Below, piece after piece: positions 21,439 to 32,142 of a stretch of DNA of 64,000 bases. The stretch covers positions 744,001 to 808,000 of the forward strand of contig CP099425.1 of assembly GCA_024114885.1 (NCBI GenBank), read 5' to 3'. The number at the start of each line of letters is the position of its first letter. Position 1 is the first letter of the stretch. This stretch comes from Septoria linicola (taxonomy: Eukaryota; Ascomycota; Dothideomycetes; Mycosphaerellales; Mycosphaerellaceae). The position numbers were made by a program, and so were the translations under genes. Below the pieces are notes generated by a model that did not search any database, had not been told where the DNA came from, and saw only the letters and a list, made by a program, of their open reading frames with translations.

Positions 21439-24400
21439 CTACTTGCCAGCCGGGTTACTAGAACCGGCACCCTCAGCTGTCGACCGAACAACACGATGCC
21501 GACTCAGCAACTGTGAGATGATGAAGTGACTGACATCCTCATCACTCCAGTACGATAGATGACTCGCTATTGCGGCGATCAAGTTGATGTCGAAGGCGCC
21601 TTCCTGAATAGCATAATCAACGCGACCATTGCTATTCAGCTTTCTGACCTTCTCTTCCTCCCTTCTCAACCTCTTGCCTCTTTCTTCAGCCTCTGCCCAT
21701 TCTGGGTTGCCTCGCGTCGCCCCAGCACTCAGATCACGCGTGTCTGCATCGCCCTGCGTTGGTTTTCGACGTTTCTCGAAGTCGCCATAAAGCGTAGTGA
21801 TCTCGTTGTCGATCAAAGTCGGCGGGTGGAGTTGGTTGTTGTGAGATGCTTGAGCATCTGTAGCCACCTGGTGGACTTTGTCTTCGTCGATCGGAGTAAT
21901 CTCAGTGCCCTTCGCCGGCAGAGGTGCTCTTGGGATCACACCTGCTGTGACATTCGTGCCAGCACCACTTGACGTTGAGGGTGCGTTCGTGCCCTTTCCT
22001 TTGGATAAAGGTACGCTACTCTTGGCTGCCACGACGCCAGCTTTGGTTGCATCCTCCCCATAACCAAGGCCTCGTGTGAGCAACGACGACGCCATCGAAG
22101 TCCACATGCTGCTGACGGATGAGCTGACTCGCGTTCCTATACCAGTCAGGCCTTGGCCGACAGGTGCACCAAAGAGTCCCCTTTTGGTGTACGGTAGAGG
22201 CTGAGGCTTCAGAGATGCCATGGCAGGAGATATCAGAGGTTCTATACGATAGGAAATCGGGTCAGTAGGATGGAAGATGTTGAAGATCTGGTCACACTTT
22301 GGACGTGCCACCGGATTTTCGCCCTGAACATGCGTGGCCGCAGAGTCCTTCTGCTTCTTAGACGTGCCACCAAGCACGGAATCATCTATGATACGCCCGT
22401 TGCTACCAGCACGATCACGGCGATCATTGTCTTGCCTTGCCACAATCGTTCTCCCGTTGAGCATCTGGAAAAGTCCGATAGGTGATCCAAGCGCATAGAA
22501 ATCTTCGACCGGGAAGTCGAGCTTGAAGCTCGGTTCACCTCGCAATTTGGGCGGCTGATCTTGCTTACATAGAATGTCGAACATGATCGCACTGCCGAGA
22601 GAGTGGCCGACGAACGAGATCTTGCCATCAAACTTTGGGTTGCGTTCCATGAAGAGGTGGTAGATTCTGTTCAGCTCGCTGAGGACAAGACCCGAAATGT
22701 GGTCCTTGTAGGCAGGAGAGTCGTACAACAGAATGTCAAGAGCAAGATCGCCAATCAGTTGGCGGGCGAAGGGAACACCTTCAAGAGTGATATCTTCAAG
22801 GTTCGGATACGCCTCTTCATCGATATCAGTATCACCGAGATCATGCTCTTTACGATTGTGGCGCAGGCTCTGCCTGGGGAAGTCCAGTAAATGGCGCCAA
22901 CAGATGGGCAGCACTTGGACACGACTGTTGACAGACTCCGCACCGTCGAGCTCGGCGTTCAGTGCTCTAAGGTCTGGCGACTCTGCATAGACTGCTTTGA
23001 TTGTCTTGCGCAGAGTGTTCACGTCGTGTACAAAGTTGACGCTCTCAAGACGAAGGCCTAGGCGCTGGCCAATGCCATGCGTAACCAATATGAGATGCTC
23101 GATCTCACGGCCTTGCTCGTCTCCCTCAGTCTCGCGATAGTCGTCCTCGATCTCACGCTCATCGCGTTTCCTTGCTTCTTCTTCTTGCTTTGCACGATCT
23201 TCGCTGTGACCCGAGTCTTCCATCAAAGCCGACATCTGTCTTTGGAGAGTCTGTCGCATATTTTCCGAGGTGCTCACTCGCTCGGCTTTGCTCTCTTCTA
23301 CATCCTCACCTTTCTGCTTGGTGCTCGATTCTTCAATCTTGTCCTCCGCCGTCTTTGTGGCCCTATCATCCTTTACATCTTTCTTCTGATCAGGGTCCAC
23401 CCAGCCACGAGTAATCTTGATGCCTGCAAATCCAGTTGTGAATCGTTGGTACACAGTGTAGTTCATACGCGTCATCCAGTCATCGGTCAACAGCCAAGCT
23501 GTAGTACCATCTTGGTAAGTCACGACGCTATTCATGTGCGCGCCGAAGAGCCGATACGTGTTTTGGGAGTGCTCATCTCTTACGCTGTCCACTGCCTTGC
23601 CGGAAGCAGAATCTTCTACAGCCTTCTTGCGCAGGTCTGAACTAGAACCTTTTGCTGACACAGTCTGCTCTGCCAGAGAAGCAATGTCCTGGCCTGGTGT
23701 CCACGAGACTGGGCGCGAGCGCGGTTGCGAGGCGGATCGCGGCTTTGTTGGAGCATCTCTCTGTGGAGGAGGTAGCTTCCAGGCCTTCACCTTGAGATAT
23801 CCCTCCTCCAGCTGTGCTGCCAAGTTTTCGTCACAAGGTCGTTGTACATTGCCGTCTTGGTAGAACCACGTGCCGCGTCGTACATCATAGACAGGCCCAT
23901 GCCAGTACGCCGGACCGAGCTCTCGCTTCTCCACATCGACATCAAAGAGATAGTCCTCGTTCACGGGCACTTTGATGCTCGTCTTGCTGGACTTGCGGTC
24001 CCTGAGGCTCATGTTTGGCTTCCCATCTGATCGTCCGTGTGCAATATCGCCATCATGCTGTTTCGAGCCGTTTCCTGCATCTTCTTCCTCCAGTAGCCTC
24101 TGAAATGCTGTCTCAATCGACTTTGAGTCTGTAGTGGAGAACGCGGCGTACTTCTTCGGTATGCCGGGTGGCTTCTCATCCTTCACAACTCCACTGGCGT
24201 TCGGCCTTCGTTTAGGGATATCGACAGCATGGAACCATTGTGGTCGAAGTCGTGGGCAGTCTCGTGGGTACCTTCGGAGACTCAATCTGTGCCTATGGCT
24301 GATGACATGGTCGGCTCCTTTCTGCTGTTGCAAAGGTGCTGTCTCTGGCTCTCCTTCCTTGCCCTTACTAGGCGCAACCGTAGGGCTTCTTGCCCAAGGT

Positions 24401-24447
24401 GATAGCTTGCTCAAATAGCTCCTGCCGCTCTCTTCCTGAGCAGCCAT
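21439..24447 (-). CDS. DDHD-domain phospholipase A1-like protein
   Basis: A single long frame. The Ser-hydrolase elbow GHSLGSA lies near residue 620-630 of the whole open frame, preceded by ILVTHGIGQ, and the DDHD domain continues to the C-terminus (FYALGSPIGLFQMLNGR, then IFHPTDPISYRIEPL and the end YAIQEGAFDINLIAAIASHLSYWSD). It resembles intracellular phosphatidic-acid-preferring phospholipase A1 of the yeast Ddl1/YOR022C group, which acts on mitochondrial lipids. The start at 24447 (CTACCATGG, good context) gives 1,002 residues. The frame is open without an ATG for about 70 more codons upstream (to near 24660), so an upstream exon is possible. Acidic and Lys-rich low-complexity segments fill the middle. 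Confidence 0.88.
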   Translation of the reverse strand: MAAQEESGRSYLSKLSPWARSPTVAPSKGKEGEPETAPLQQQKGADHVISHRHRLSLRRYPRDCPRLRPQWFHAVDIPKRRPNASGVVKDEKPPGIPKKYAAFSTTDSKSIETAFQRLLEEEDAGNGSKQHDGDIAHGRSDGKPNMSLRDRKSSKTSIKVPVNEDYLFDVDVEKRELGPAYWHGPVYDVRRGTWFYQDGNVQRPCDENLAAQLEEGYLKVKAWKLPPPQRDAPTKPRSASQPRSRPVSWTPGQDIASLAEQTVSAKGSSSDLRKKAVEDSASGKAVDSVRDEHSQNTYRLFGAHMNSVVTYQDGTTAWLLTDDWMTRMNYTVYQRFTTGFAGIKITRGWVDPDQKKDVKDDRATKTAEDKIEESSTKQKGEDVEESKAERVSTSENMRQTLQRQMSALMEDSGHSEDRAKQEEEARKRDEREIEDDYRETEGDEQGREIEHLILVTHGIGQRLGLRLESVNFVHDVNTLRKTIKAVYAESPDLRALNAELDGAESVNSRVQVLPICWRHLLDFPRQSLRHNRKEHDLGDTDIDEEAYPNLEDITLEGVPFARQLIGDLALDILLYDSPAYKDHISGLVLSELNRIYHLFMERNPKFDGKISFVGHSLGSAIMFDILCKQDQPPKLRGEPSFKLDFPVEDFYALGSPIGLFQMLNGRTIVARQDNDRRDRAGSNGRIIDDSVLGGTSKKQKDSAATHVQGENPVARPKCDQIFNIFHPTDPISYRIEPLISPAMASLKPQPLPYTKRGLFGAPVGQGLTGIGTRVSSSVSSMWTSMASSLLTRGLGYGEDATKAGVVAAKSSVPLSKGKGTNAPSTSSGAGTNVTAGVIPRAPLPAKGTEITPIDEDKVHQVATDAQASHNNQLHPPTLIDNEITTLYGDFEKRRKPTQGDADTRDLSAGATRGNPEWAEAEERGKRLRREEEKVRKLNSNGRVDYAIQEGAFDINLIAAIASHLSYWSDEDVSHFIISQLLSRHRVVRSTAEGAGSSNPAGK

Positions 24448-25077
24448 GGTAGGCGTCTTTTCAGCCCATTGGGTTGGGACAGATCTCGGCCGAAATGCTG
24501 ATCGTCCTGTCTGTTCAGACTCTGATAACCACGAAGGTAGATTCCTTTTGACTAATTGCACCCAGCCAGAAGGCCCTGGGATGCGAGGGGGGCGAGCCAA
24601 CTTGGCTGTGTTTCGAGTAGAAAAGTGCAGGTGAGCGTTCGTATCCGAGTCGCACTGTCTCAGTTAGGTTCATGCAACGTTTCCTGCTGCTTTCAACACA
24701 GATACGGATGATCACCAAATTCTAGCATAACATATGAAGGAGCATGAGAAAGGAAGCAAGCATCAACAACACCTGACTGGAGACAAATGGCAGCGTGACT
24801 TCAAGTCACCTTGAGACTTGTTGTTGTTGTTTTTCTTTGTACGTCACACTGGCACAAGGAAGATCGGCTGGCCTTCCGACTGGGACAAGCTTTTCGTCTT
24901 CTGTGCCTGGTGATGTTGAAATTCTGCTCACTCCGAAGGCTTCTTCTACAAAGGTACACCATAACATCTTCACATTTGCCAGGCGCTGTACGCGATGCTC
25001 TGACCATCGCGCACATCTGATCAGCTGCCGAATGTACTGACTGACTATCCTTCGCAGACTCACAGCACTCTCACAAC
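24448..25077. other. Divergent region between the DDHD and thioesterase genes
   Basis: This stretch may hold an upstream exon of the DDHD gene (open frame to about 24660, with an ACACAG acceptor-like site at about 24607-24612 on the minus strand) and the thioesterase promoter. No other gene is recognised. Confidence 0.4.
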
Positions 25078-25533
25078 ATGTCTAAGACTCAAGAGCACCT
25101 TCACATTGAAGAGCTCGTGAAGACGAAGCTTCCCGATTCGCCCATCTACAAGTTCCTGCTTTCACCAGTGGTCATCACGAGCGCCACCAAAGGTCATGTG
25201 GTTGCACGTCTGCCACTGTCTGAGGACCACATGAACAGTGCTCGCAGTCTGCATGGCTCCGTGTCTGCTACCATTGTCGACTGGGCTGGCGGCATGGCCA
25301 TCTCGACGTGGGACTTGCGCGCTGGTAGTGGCGTCTCTCTCGATATCCACGTCACCTATCAAAGCGGTGCAAAGGTGGGCGAAGAGATCGAAATTGAAGG
25401 AATTGCGGACAGGGTTGGGGGCAACGTCGCCTTTACAAAGGTCAACATCTTCAAAGTCGAGGATGGTAAGAGAGGCAAGATTGTTGCGGCTGGCACGCAC
25501 ACCAAGTTCGTCAAAGGATCAGAGCCGAAGTAG
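25078..25533 (+). CDS. Hotdog-fold thioesterase (PaaI/ACOT13 type)
   Basis: One exon of 151 residues. The central LHGSVSATIVDWAGGMAI is the 4HBT signature of PaaI-like acyl-CoA thioesterases, with the Asp in VDWAGG at the usual general-base or substrate position. Strands VSLDIHVTYQSGAKVGEEIEIEG complete the hotdog fold. It hydrolyses acyl-CoA esters, possibly in mitochondria, though no clear targeting peptide is seen. Confidence 0.88.
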   Translation: MSKTQEHLHIEELVKTKLPDSPIYKFLLSPVVITSATKGHVVARLPLSEDHMNSARSLHGSVSATIVDWAGGMAISTWDLRAGSGVSLDIHVTYQSGAKVGEEIEIEGIADRVGGNVAFTKVNIFKVEDGKRGKIVAAGTHTKFVKGSEPK

Positions 25534-26111
25534 CCACCACGGGCAAGTCCTTGACAGACTGTGAGAATCGTTCGGCGCCGCACTACGCGTCTCACCTTAC
25601 CACAATGCTTTTGGCATAACCCTTTCTTCTTTGCGCTCGCACAAGCACTCACGATCTGTGAATGAGCTCACTCGGAACGGGGAAATTGAAGGTCTTCGAC
25701 TTTAGAACCTGCTGGCGAGCTTCGGCAATGAGCCAGTAGGAATTACGACTTGACTACAGATGTATACTCGATAGATGTATAAACTGATAGAAATGCACCC
25801 GCAACATATCACAGCAATGTGGACAAAATTTCATGCCCATTCTCGCAGAAATCCGCAGCTTGATTTGATCGGCAACCGGACCTTTCGGGTTTTCAGGACA
25901 GCTCCTTCTGCCGCTCTCACAAAGTTGGCTGGAGCAAAATATACAAGGTATCACCGCGACCAAAGCTCCTATCTATATCAAGCGCGTAGTAACAAGAGAA
26001 GTGATTAAGACTCACACCCGTGCCAACTTCTTCAGGCTGCTTTGTTCCTGATCGCCATCTACTCATCACTTTCACAACCACCCCAGCTACCACAACACCA
26101 CAGGCACAACA
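25534..26111. other. Intergenic region, nothing recognised
   Basis: The 578 bp between two same-strand genes contain no frame or RNA that I can assign. Confidence 0.4.
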
Positions 26112-26746
26112 ATGAGCACTCTCCAGAAGTTCGTCCCACCTGCTGCTCTTCTCGGTCTATCCAGCGCGTCTCTTCTGACAGGTAAGCTCCGACCAGAGTC
26201 AACGAAAGACGGTTCAGCTAACAGTATCTCAGCATACATCGCGTCCTTCACCCTCGTCACAGTCCCCTCCATCGAGACTGGCACAACCAAAGAATCTGCC
26301 ACTTCCGCAGCACAGCAATGGAGGCGAGCGTTTAAGCTTGGAGGAACCTTTGCGCCACCGTTTGCCATCACTTGTGCAGCGTGCTTTACTTTTCTCGCAG
26401 TTCAGAGTACGTACATGTCACGGCACCAATTTGAGACTCTGCGAGTTTCTTGCCAACAGAACTCTCAGCACGAGGCATCGTTGGCCGCTATCCGATCTCT
26501 CCTTCAGCGCTCTATACGACTGCGGCTATTCTCGCGCCGTCGATTGTGCCTTATACCATTGCAGTCATGGCTCCTTCGACTCTTCGGCCTCTTGAGGCCA
26601 AGGCTACAGGAGAGGGTAGTGTGCCGGGTGATCAGGAGACGCTTGATCTGATCAAGAAGTGGAGTGCACAGAATGTTGTCAGAGCAGGATTAGCTGGTAC
26701 TGCAGCTGTTATCAGTGCTTTTGCTATTCTTGCTCAGGTCGCGTAG
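26112..26746 (+). CDS. DUF1772 (anthrone-oxygenase-like) membrane protein
   Basis: Three exons, 26112-26181, 26233-26406 and 26460-26746, give 176 residues. Introns of 51 and 53 bp (GTAAGC..CTCAG and GTACGT..AACAG) restore the frame ...LLTAYIASFTLVTVPSIET... and ...AVQKLSARGIVGRYP. Four hydrophobic segments, a Trp/Arg loop (QQWRRAF) and a final LAGTAAVISAFAIL helix match the DUF1772 family, which includes anthrone oxygenase-like proteins of polyketide clusters. No polyketide genes are nearby, so a general membrane role is as likely. Confidence 0.8.
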
Positions 26747-27212
26747 AGGTTTGGCTGAGTCTCTGCAGTAGAATGTAACATCGAACCCAACACGATGGTG
26801 CTGTGCTTTACGAGTGTGTACACAGTGCAATCGACTTAGAACTATCCCCGTGCCACTATTGCAGCCATATGTATTGCAGTGCAATAATCCTATCTGTCTC
26901 ATGCAACAATCACAGCATGCGAAGACTGCGGGCGCTGTCGCTGGGATCTCTTGACTCTGCTGTGCCATCGTCTCCACAACGCCTTGCTGTATCCTGTGTA
27001 GATGTTAGAATTGTGCAAGATCATCGTTACCGTACTTGCCTCAGTAACTAGTATGAGCCGACGCGTGAGCTAGTCCCAATTTGGACAGCTTCTGCCAAGG
27101 AAGGAGCGCCCGCCCACTCCATCTCGAATTTGCAGTCCGAGATCTCGTCGCAGCGAGCGACAGCACCCAACGACATCCATCAATCACTTAACACCGGAGC
27201 AATACCGCCACG
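26747..27212. other. Promoter region of eL42
   Basis: The 466 bp upstream of the eL42 start contain an ACGCGT at 27061-27066 and a short ACGACATCCATCAATCACTTAA leader-like stretch. No separate gene is seen. Confidence 0.4.
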
Positions 27213-27973
27213 ATGGTAAGGCAACACTCGCGATTTCCACGATGAACGATCAGTGCCGCTCTCCGACCCGCAACGGCAGTATCGCAAGAGGAGGATGTCT
27301 TAGTGAGAAAATGGAGTGAAAAAGAGGCAAAGAGATGCCCCAGCGCAAAGCAGAAATGCACAGCAATTATGAAAGGACTAAATGGATACACACATACCAT
27401 ATGCGGAACACCTCGTCGTCCTCTGCGACGCACGAGGTGGATGGACTCTGTTTCCATCGGAGAGCCGCGTTGATTGTTCTTCAACCATCAACGTGACGTC
27501 CCTGAAAGACGATGCTAACACATCCTCTTCCTCCAGGTGAACGTACCAAAGACTCGCCGCACCTACTGCAAGGGCAAGGACTGCAAGAAGCACACCCAGC
27601 ACAAGGTCACCCAGTACAAGGCTGGAAAGGTATGCATAGCACTTGCGTTGTCATTATTTTGGCCGACAGACCGCTGACACAGTCTTCTTCAATAGGCCTC
27701 CCTCTTCGCCCAGGGTAAGCGTCGTTACGACCGCAAGCAGTCCGGTTATGGTGGTCAGACAAAGCCTGTGTTCCACAAGAAGGCCAAGACCACCAAGAAG
27801 GTCGTGCTCCGATTAGAGTGCACTCAGTGCAAGACCAAGGCACAGCTCGCGCTCAAGCGTTGCAAGCACTTCGAGTTGGGGTATGTTCAATCTCCTTCAC
27901 AACTGATGACCCTCATACTGACAATTGCAACAGTGGTGACAAGAAGACCAAGGGTGCCGCTCTTGTCTTCTAG
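27213..27973 (+). CDS. rpl42: 60S ribosomal protein eL42 (L36a/L44)
   Basis: Four exons: 27213-27215, 27537-27629, 27696-27880 and 27934-27973 (321 bp, 106 residues, the exact family length). Exon 1 contributes only the ATG and is followed by a 321-bp intron (GTAAGG..CTCCAG), a layout common for this gene in fungi. The zinc-binding Cys pairs CKGKDC and CTQC...KRC are present. Residue 56 is Pro (GGQTKPVFHKK); in yeasts a change to Gln at this site gives cycloheximide resistance, so a sensitive ribosome is predicted. The protein sits at the E site of the large subunit. Confidence 0.96.
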
Positions 27974-28503
27974 ATGGTTTCATCATCCTTCTGATCGACA
28001 TGGCGTTCGGCTCGGGGACCTGGAACAGGGAGGAATAGCGAGGCATGTAGAGGCGAAATGTATAGTCTCCGTGCGTGTAGCTACCATCGAAATTCACGAC
28101 CACTTGCTTGACGCAGTTTCTCTTCCTTCCAGACCTCTGTATACTTCTGACCACAAATGAGCCGTGAAGCAGGACTGAGACTCCACAACAACCATGTGAA
28201 ACGTGCTGGAGAGGTGCGGCTCCTTTTACTGAACCCTATATGAAGCTCGGTCGTTGATCTCAGCTATCCCATCTCGTGTATACATCTTCTATGTTCATGT
28301 GCGGCACGCCGACAATGTAGCATCGAGGTTGTTGACTCAACACCGCAGCTTATACTGACGAGCCGTGGAGCGACATTGTGGCCGAAAAGAGGAAATGAAA
28401 AGTCCGGCGTACAATATGCGGCATGCATCAGGTCGATGTGGAAAATGTACGGGATCTGCGCATGTGCTGGCATAGGATCCATCAGACATCGTCTCCTACA
28501 TTA
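27974..28503. other. 3' flanks of convergent eL42 and REV1
   Basis: The 530 bp contain only short chance frames. Confidence 0.4.
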
Positions 28504-31500
28504 TTACTCAAACACTACATTTCCCAGTTTCCTTTCAGAAGCAGCTTCTTGCACGCCTCTCTTCGTCCTACCCAGGGCCTCTGTCCATCCATTCGCTACA
28601 TCTTCAGGAACATCATCGCTTTCCTCCATGACCCAATCCATCCATTTCACTACACTGACAGCTTTATCCAAGTCTCGTTCATCTGAAACAACGGCTCTGA
28701 GATACGTGATCAGAGCATCGACATCTTCAGGAAAAGGCGGCTCGTCCATGAATTCTTGATACCATGCGCTGATCGCATTGCGCAACTCAGGTAGAGTGCT
28801 CAGTTTTTGGCTGGTGAATGTTGGCTTGGGTGGGCGGGGTGGGAGGACGAAATGGCGTTCTATGGCGCCTTCTTCTGCCGCTTCCTTCTTTTTGGTACGA
28901 GCGTTCTTTGGACGTTGGTGGAGGGAAGTATCGATGCCGCCTGTTCTCTGAAGGCGCTCTTGTCGTTGCTGAGCTAGGATCTCCTGTCGAAGCTCTTCTG
29001 GCAGCGCAGCGAGGACCTCCGGGTCAAGCTCTTCGGCTTCTGCAGAGGGGCCCGCGGTCGTTGCCTCAGGTGCAGCGTGTGCGGGGGCAGATTGTGCGAC
29101 GAAGTTCGATTGAGTAAGTGTAGAACGGTCACCTGCAGCGTTTCTTAGTCGGGACGTGAGATTCTTGGCACCTCGCGGCCGACCACGTCCTCGTTTTGCT
29201 GGAGGCGCTGGAGGTAGAGTCCGGCTTTTACGAGGTGACTGTGGCAGTACAGCTTGCTCGCCACGCCTGATCGGACCTGCGTTTGGCTGCTTGTAAAAGC
29301 CGAGTACCTCAGCTCGGAGGTCTTCTGGCAATGCTTCCAGTATGCTCGGATCTAGCTGTGACTGAGGTGGAATCAATGCAGCGGGCGACTGCGCTCTTGA
29401 CGAACCTGCCGAGTCACTTGCATCAGCCAGTTTGAGCTTTGGCACGTATGCAGGCTCAGGAGGTGCGTCCTCAAATTGTGGAACCGCTGGTCTGATCGGT
29501 GCCTGTCGGGCAAGCTTGGCTCGGATATCTGGAGGCAGTTCAGCAAGCACAGCAGGATCAACCTGAGTCGGCAGAACAAATTGGGTGCCAAGTATGTTGA
29601 GAGGCTTCTTGGTAGGTGTTCCTGGAACCACTGGCCGGAATGCAGCACTGGGTCTGTTGGCCTCCGCAATTCGATTCTTGGGTGGGGTCTTGTCCTCATC
29701 CTGTATCGGATCGTGCTTTGAGACTGCTTTCACGAGCGGTGGCACCGTCTTTGACGGACCAGGCTTAAACTGAAGTCGACGCTGGCTGCCTTGATCTACG
29801 CCATCAGCACCTGTCTTAATCTGCTCAAGCTTCTGCATTTGGATGCCGATGCCTCTGAGCTCGCCCGGAGAGATGCTGAAAGACTTCATCATCGCAACGA
29901 TCTCCTTGGCAAGTACTGCATGATCGTTTGTTGCAACACCAAGCTGCAGACTTTTGTTGAAGACATCGCACTTCCCATGGCCAAGGTGTTTTGGCGGGTC
30001 CAAAGGTGCATCCGCCGCACGCTTCATGATCTTCATGGTCAGCTGCTTGCCTTTGACACGCTCTTTCAGAAGACGCTTGTGAAGTTCTCCAGATAAGCCA
30101 TGCATGAATTCGTCCACTTGCTCCTGGTTCTCGAAGCGTACACCCCAATTGACCTCTGCAGAGACAGACTTTCGCACTACTTGGTCGCCCACTTCTGTCT
30201 TGTCAATGCCGCGAGCATATTCATAGATCTTCTCGCCTGTTTTCGGTCCGAGCGTGTTGATCAGCTTCTCCTTCGATGTCTCTCGAACGTCCCTGACGAG
30301 TTTGATGCCGATCTCCTCGAGCTTGCCACCAATGCTATACGCCACACCTGGTAGCTTTTGCACTTCCAGCTGGCCCATGAAGTCCAGTACATCTTCCGGT
30401 TTCAGCTGATACTGCCCAGCTGGCTTTGCCTTGCGCAAGGCAACCTTGGCTTGCAGTATGTTGGCGCCAATACCAACGGAGACTGCGCATCCGGTCTTTT
30501 CGAGGACCTCATCTCGAAGCCTTTGTGCAATCTCATCGGCTCTCCTCTGCTCACGATACACAGCACCTTCGTTACGCTTGACACCATCCGCACCACTGTC
30601 TGCGAAGCACATAACGCTGATGTCGACAAGAGCCTCGTCGATGCTGACGCTTTGAACAATGCCGCCAGTAGCCATGATAGCATCGTAGAACTTGCGACTG
30701 GCATCTTCGTATCCTGGAAAGTCATATGGTAGAATCTTCAGCGCTGGACACAGCTCTTGCGCACGCTTCATCCACATGCCGTTACTAACACCAAACTCTC
30801 GTGCTGGATAGTTGCAGCTTGCAATCTCAGAGCCAGATCCGCCACCGTGCGCAACAGCGGCGGGCTTGTCCTTGTACTGCGGGGACTTCTTGAGCGAAAT
30901 TGCGGCAAAGAAGCTGTCGAAGTCGACGTGCATGACATATCGCCGTTGACCAGGCTGTCTCTTCTGCTTCGCCTTCTGAGAAGATGATTTCTCAGCGGCA
31001 AGTGCCTGTAGCTGACTCTTGAGATCTGCTTTCCAAGTCGACAAATGGTGCAGCCGAGACTCACGATAGTACTGGTCAAGGAAGTCAGGGTGAACCACGG
31101 TGGATTTGCGAATCTTCGGATCGGACAGTATTAGAGCATTATGTTCTTCTGCTGTCATTGCAGCTAATTTGGTGGGCGAGATATTCTTAAGTACTTCGGA
31201 ATTGCGAATTAAGGAATGTGTGTAATCTGGTTCCTGAGAGCCATCGCGTGGACGAAGGACAGACTGCTGCTCGGGCGGGGGCTCAGGCTCAATCGGGTCA
31301 AGACTCGTGACTTCCGCTGTCTCCTTGCCATGATTTTCTGGGACTAATGTAGGACTGGTTGGAGGTGGTGTCTGGGGAGCGGCGACGGCATTTAGAACAT
31401 TAATGGTCTCATCGTCTTCATCCGGGCAATGGTCTGCGTCCTGAAGAGCTTGCTCCATGGATCTCGTGATCTCAGGCAGTCCGTATTCATCATCATCAAT

Positions 31501-32142
31501 ATCCTCCACGTCTGGCGTGATGGTTTGCGTCAGGACCGGCGGTTTTCTTGGACCAGGTACCTGCGATTGTCGGAGTTGGCTGGTGTACCAACTCGTGTCA
31601 GTTTGCTCGCGATAACCTTGGGCCCGTCGGTTTGCCTGACTGACGACCTGACCATTTTCAAAGCCGAGAACTTTCTGGCCCACGCCTTCGTCAACAACTC
31701 GGTAGGCGTCCCACGGAAGAAGCTTACCGGCTGCAATACTGTCGACGACCCAGGCGGGCTTCACGATGCGATATCGCCTGAACTCTTCCTTCTTCTTTGG
31801 CGTCAAATTACTGGCAATGATATGCGTGACCATGGTTTTGCCGTCCAGATACTGAATGAAGCCTCCACCATGCTGAACAATCATGGTATGAAGGTCGTTG
31901 AGAGAGGGCTGGGTATAACCATTGACATGGCATACCACACCTTTGAAGATCTGCGGTTTGTCTTTCGACTGTGCTCGTAGATCTGCGTCCAGATTCTGCA
32001 ATTTGATCTTCTTGCGCCGGAAATAGTCATTGAAGCCACCGAATTTGGAAGGTTCATACTCCTCGCCAGTCTCATCAGTGAACTCGTGGTTCTCGATGCG
32101 TTTCCGCACCAGATTGCTCTTCTGCTCCAATCGTGAGCCCAT
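28504..32142 (-). CDS. rev1: DNA repair protein REV1 (Y-family deoxycytidyl transferase)
   Basis: A single exon of 1,212 residues. A BRCT domain covers about 60-150 (FKGVVCHVNGYTQPS... PAWVVDSIAAGKLLPW). The Y-family polymerase core starts near 400 with MHVDFDSFFAAI and includes the catalytic SIDEALVDIS. Three ubiquitin-binding motifs with the Leu-Pro core follow near 861 (LAELPPDIRAKL), 932 (LEALPEDLRAEVL) and 1041 (LAALPEELRQEIL). A C-terminal helical domain (about 1115-1205) corresponds to the binding platform for other lesion-bypass polymerases. It inserts dCMP opposite abasic sites and organises translesion synthesis with polymerase zeta. The gene is divergent from the FKBP gene. Confidence 0.95.
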   Translation of the reverse strand: MGSRLEQKSNLVRKRIENHEFTDETGEEYEPSKFGGFNDYFRRKKIKLQNLDADLRAQSKDKPQIFKGVVCHVNGYTQPSLNDLHTMIVQHGGGFIQYLDGKTMVTHIIASNLTPKKKEEFRRYRIVKPAWVVDSIAAGKLLPWDAYRVVDEGVGQKVLGFENGQVVSQANRRAQGYREQTDTSWYTSQLRQSQVPGPRKPPVLTQTITPDVEDIDDDEYGLPEITRSMEQALQDADHCPDEDDETINVLNAVAAPQTPPPTSPTLVPENHGKETAEVTSLDPIEPEPPPEQQSVLRPRDGSQEPDYTHSLIRNSEVLKNISPTKLAAMTAEEHNALILSDPKIRKSTVVHPDFLDQYYRESRLHHLSTWKADLKSQLQALAAEKSSSQKAKQKRQPGQRRYVMHVDFDSFFAAISLKKSPQYKDKPAAVAHGGGSGSEIASCNYPAREFGVSNGMWMKRAQELCPALKILPYDFPGYEDASRKFYDAIMATGGIVQSVSIDEALVDISVMCFADSGADGVKRNEGAVYREQRRADEIAQRLRDEVLEKTGCAVSVGIGANILQAKVALRKAKPAGQYQLKPEDVLDFMGQLEVQKLPGVAYSIGGKLEEIGIKLVRDVRETSKEKLINTLGPKTGEKIYEYARGIDKTEVGDQVVRKSVSAEVNWGVRFENQEQVDEFMHGLSGELHKRLLKERVKGKQLTMKIMKRAADAPLDPPKHLGHGKCDVFNKSLQLGVATNDHAVLAKEIVAMMKSFSISPGELRGIGIQMQKLEQIKTGADGVDQGSQRRLQFKPGPSKTVPPLVKAVSKHDPIQDEDKTPPKNRIAEANRPSAAFRPVVPGTPTKKPLNILGTQFVLPTQVDPAVLAELPPDIRAKLARQAPIRPAVPQFEDAPPEPAYVPKLKLADASDSAGSSRAQSPAALIPPQSQLDPSILEALPEDLRAEVLGFYKQPNAGPIRRGEQAVLPQSPRKSRTLPPAPPAKRGRGRPRGAKNLTSRLRNAAGDRSTLTQSNFVAQSAPAHAAPEATTAGPSAEAEELDPEVLAALPEELRQEILAQQRQERLQRTGGIDTSLHQRPKNARTKKKEAAEEGAIERHFVLPPRPPKPTFTSQKLSTLPELRNAISAWYQEFMDEPPFPEDVDALITYLRAVVSDERDLDKAVSVVKWMDWVMEESDDVPEDVANGWTEALGRTKRGVQEAASERKLGNVVFE

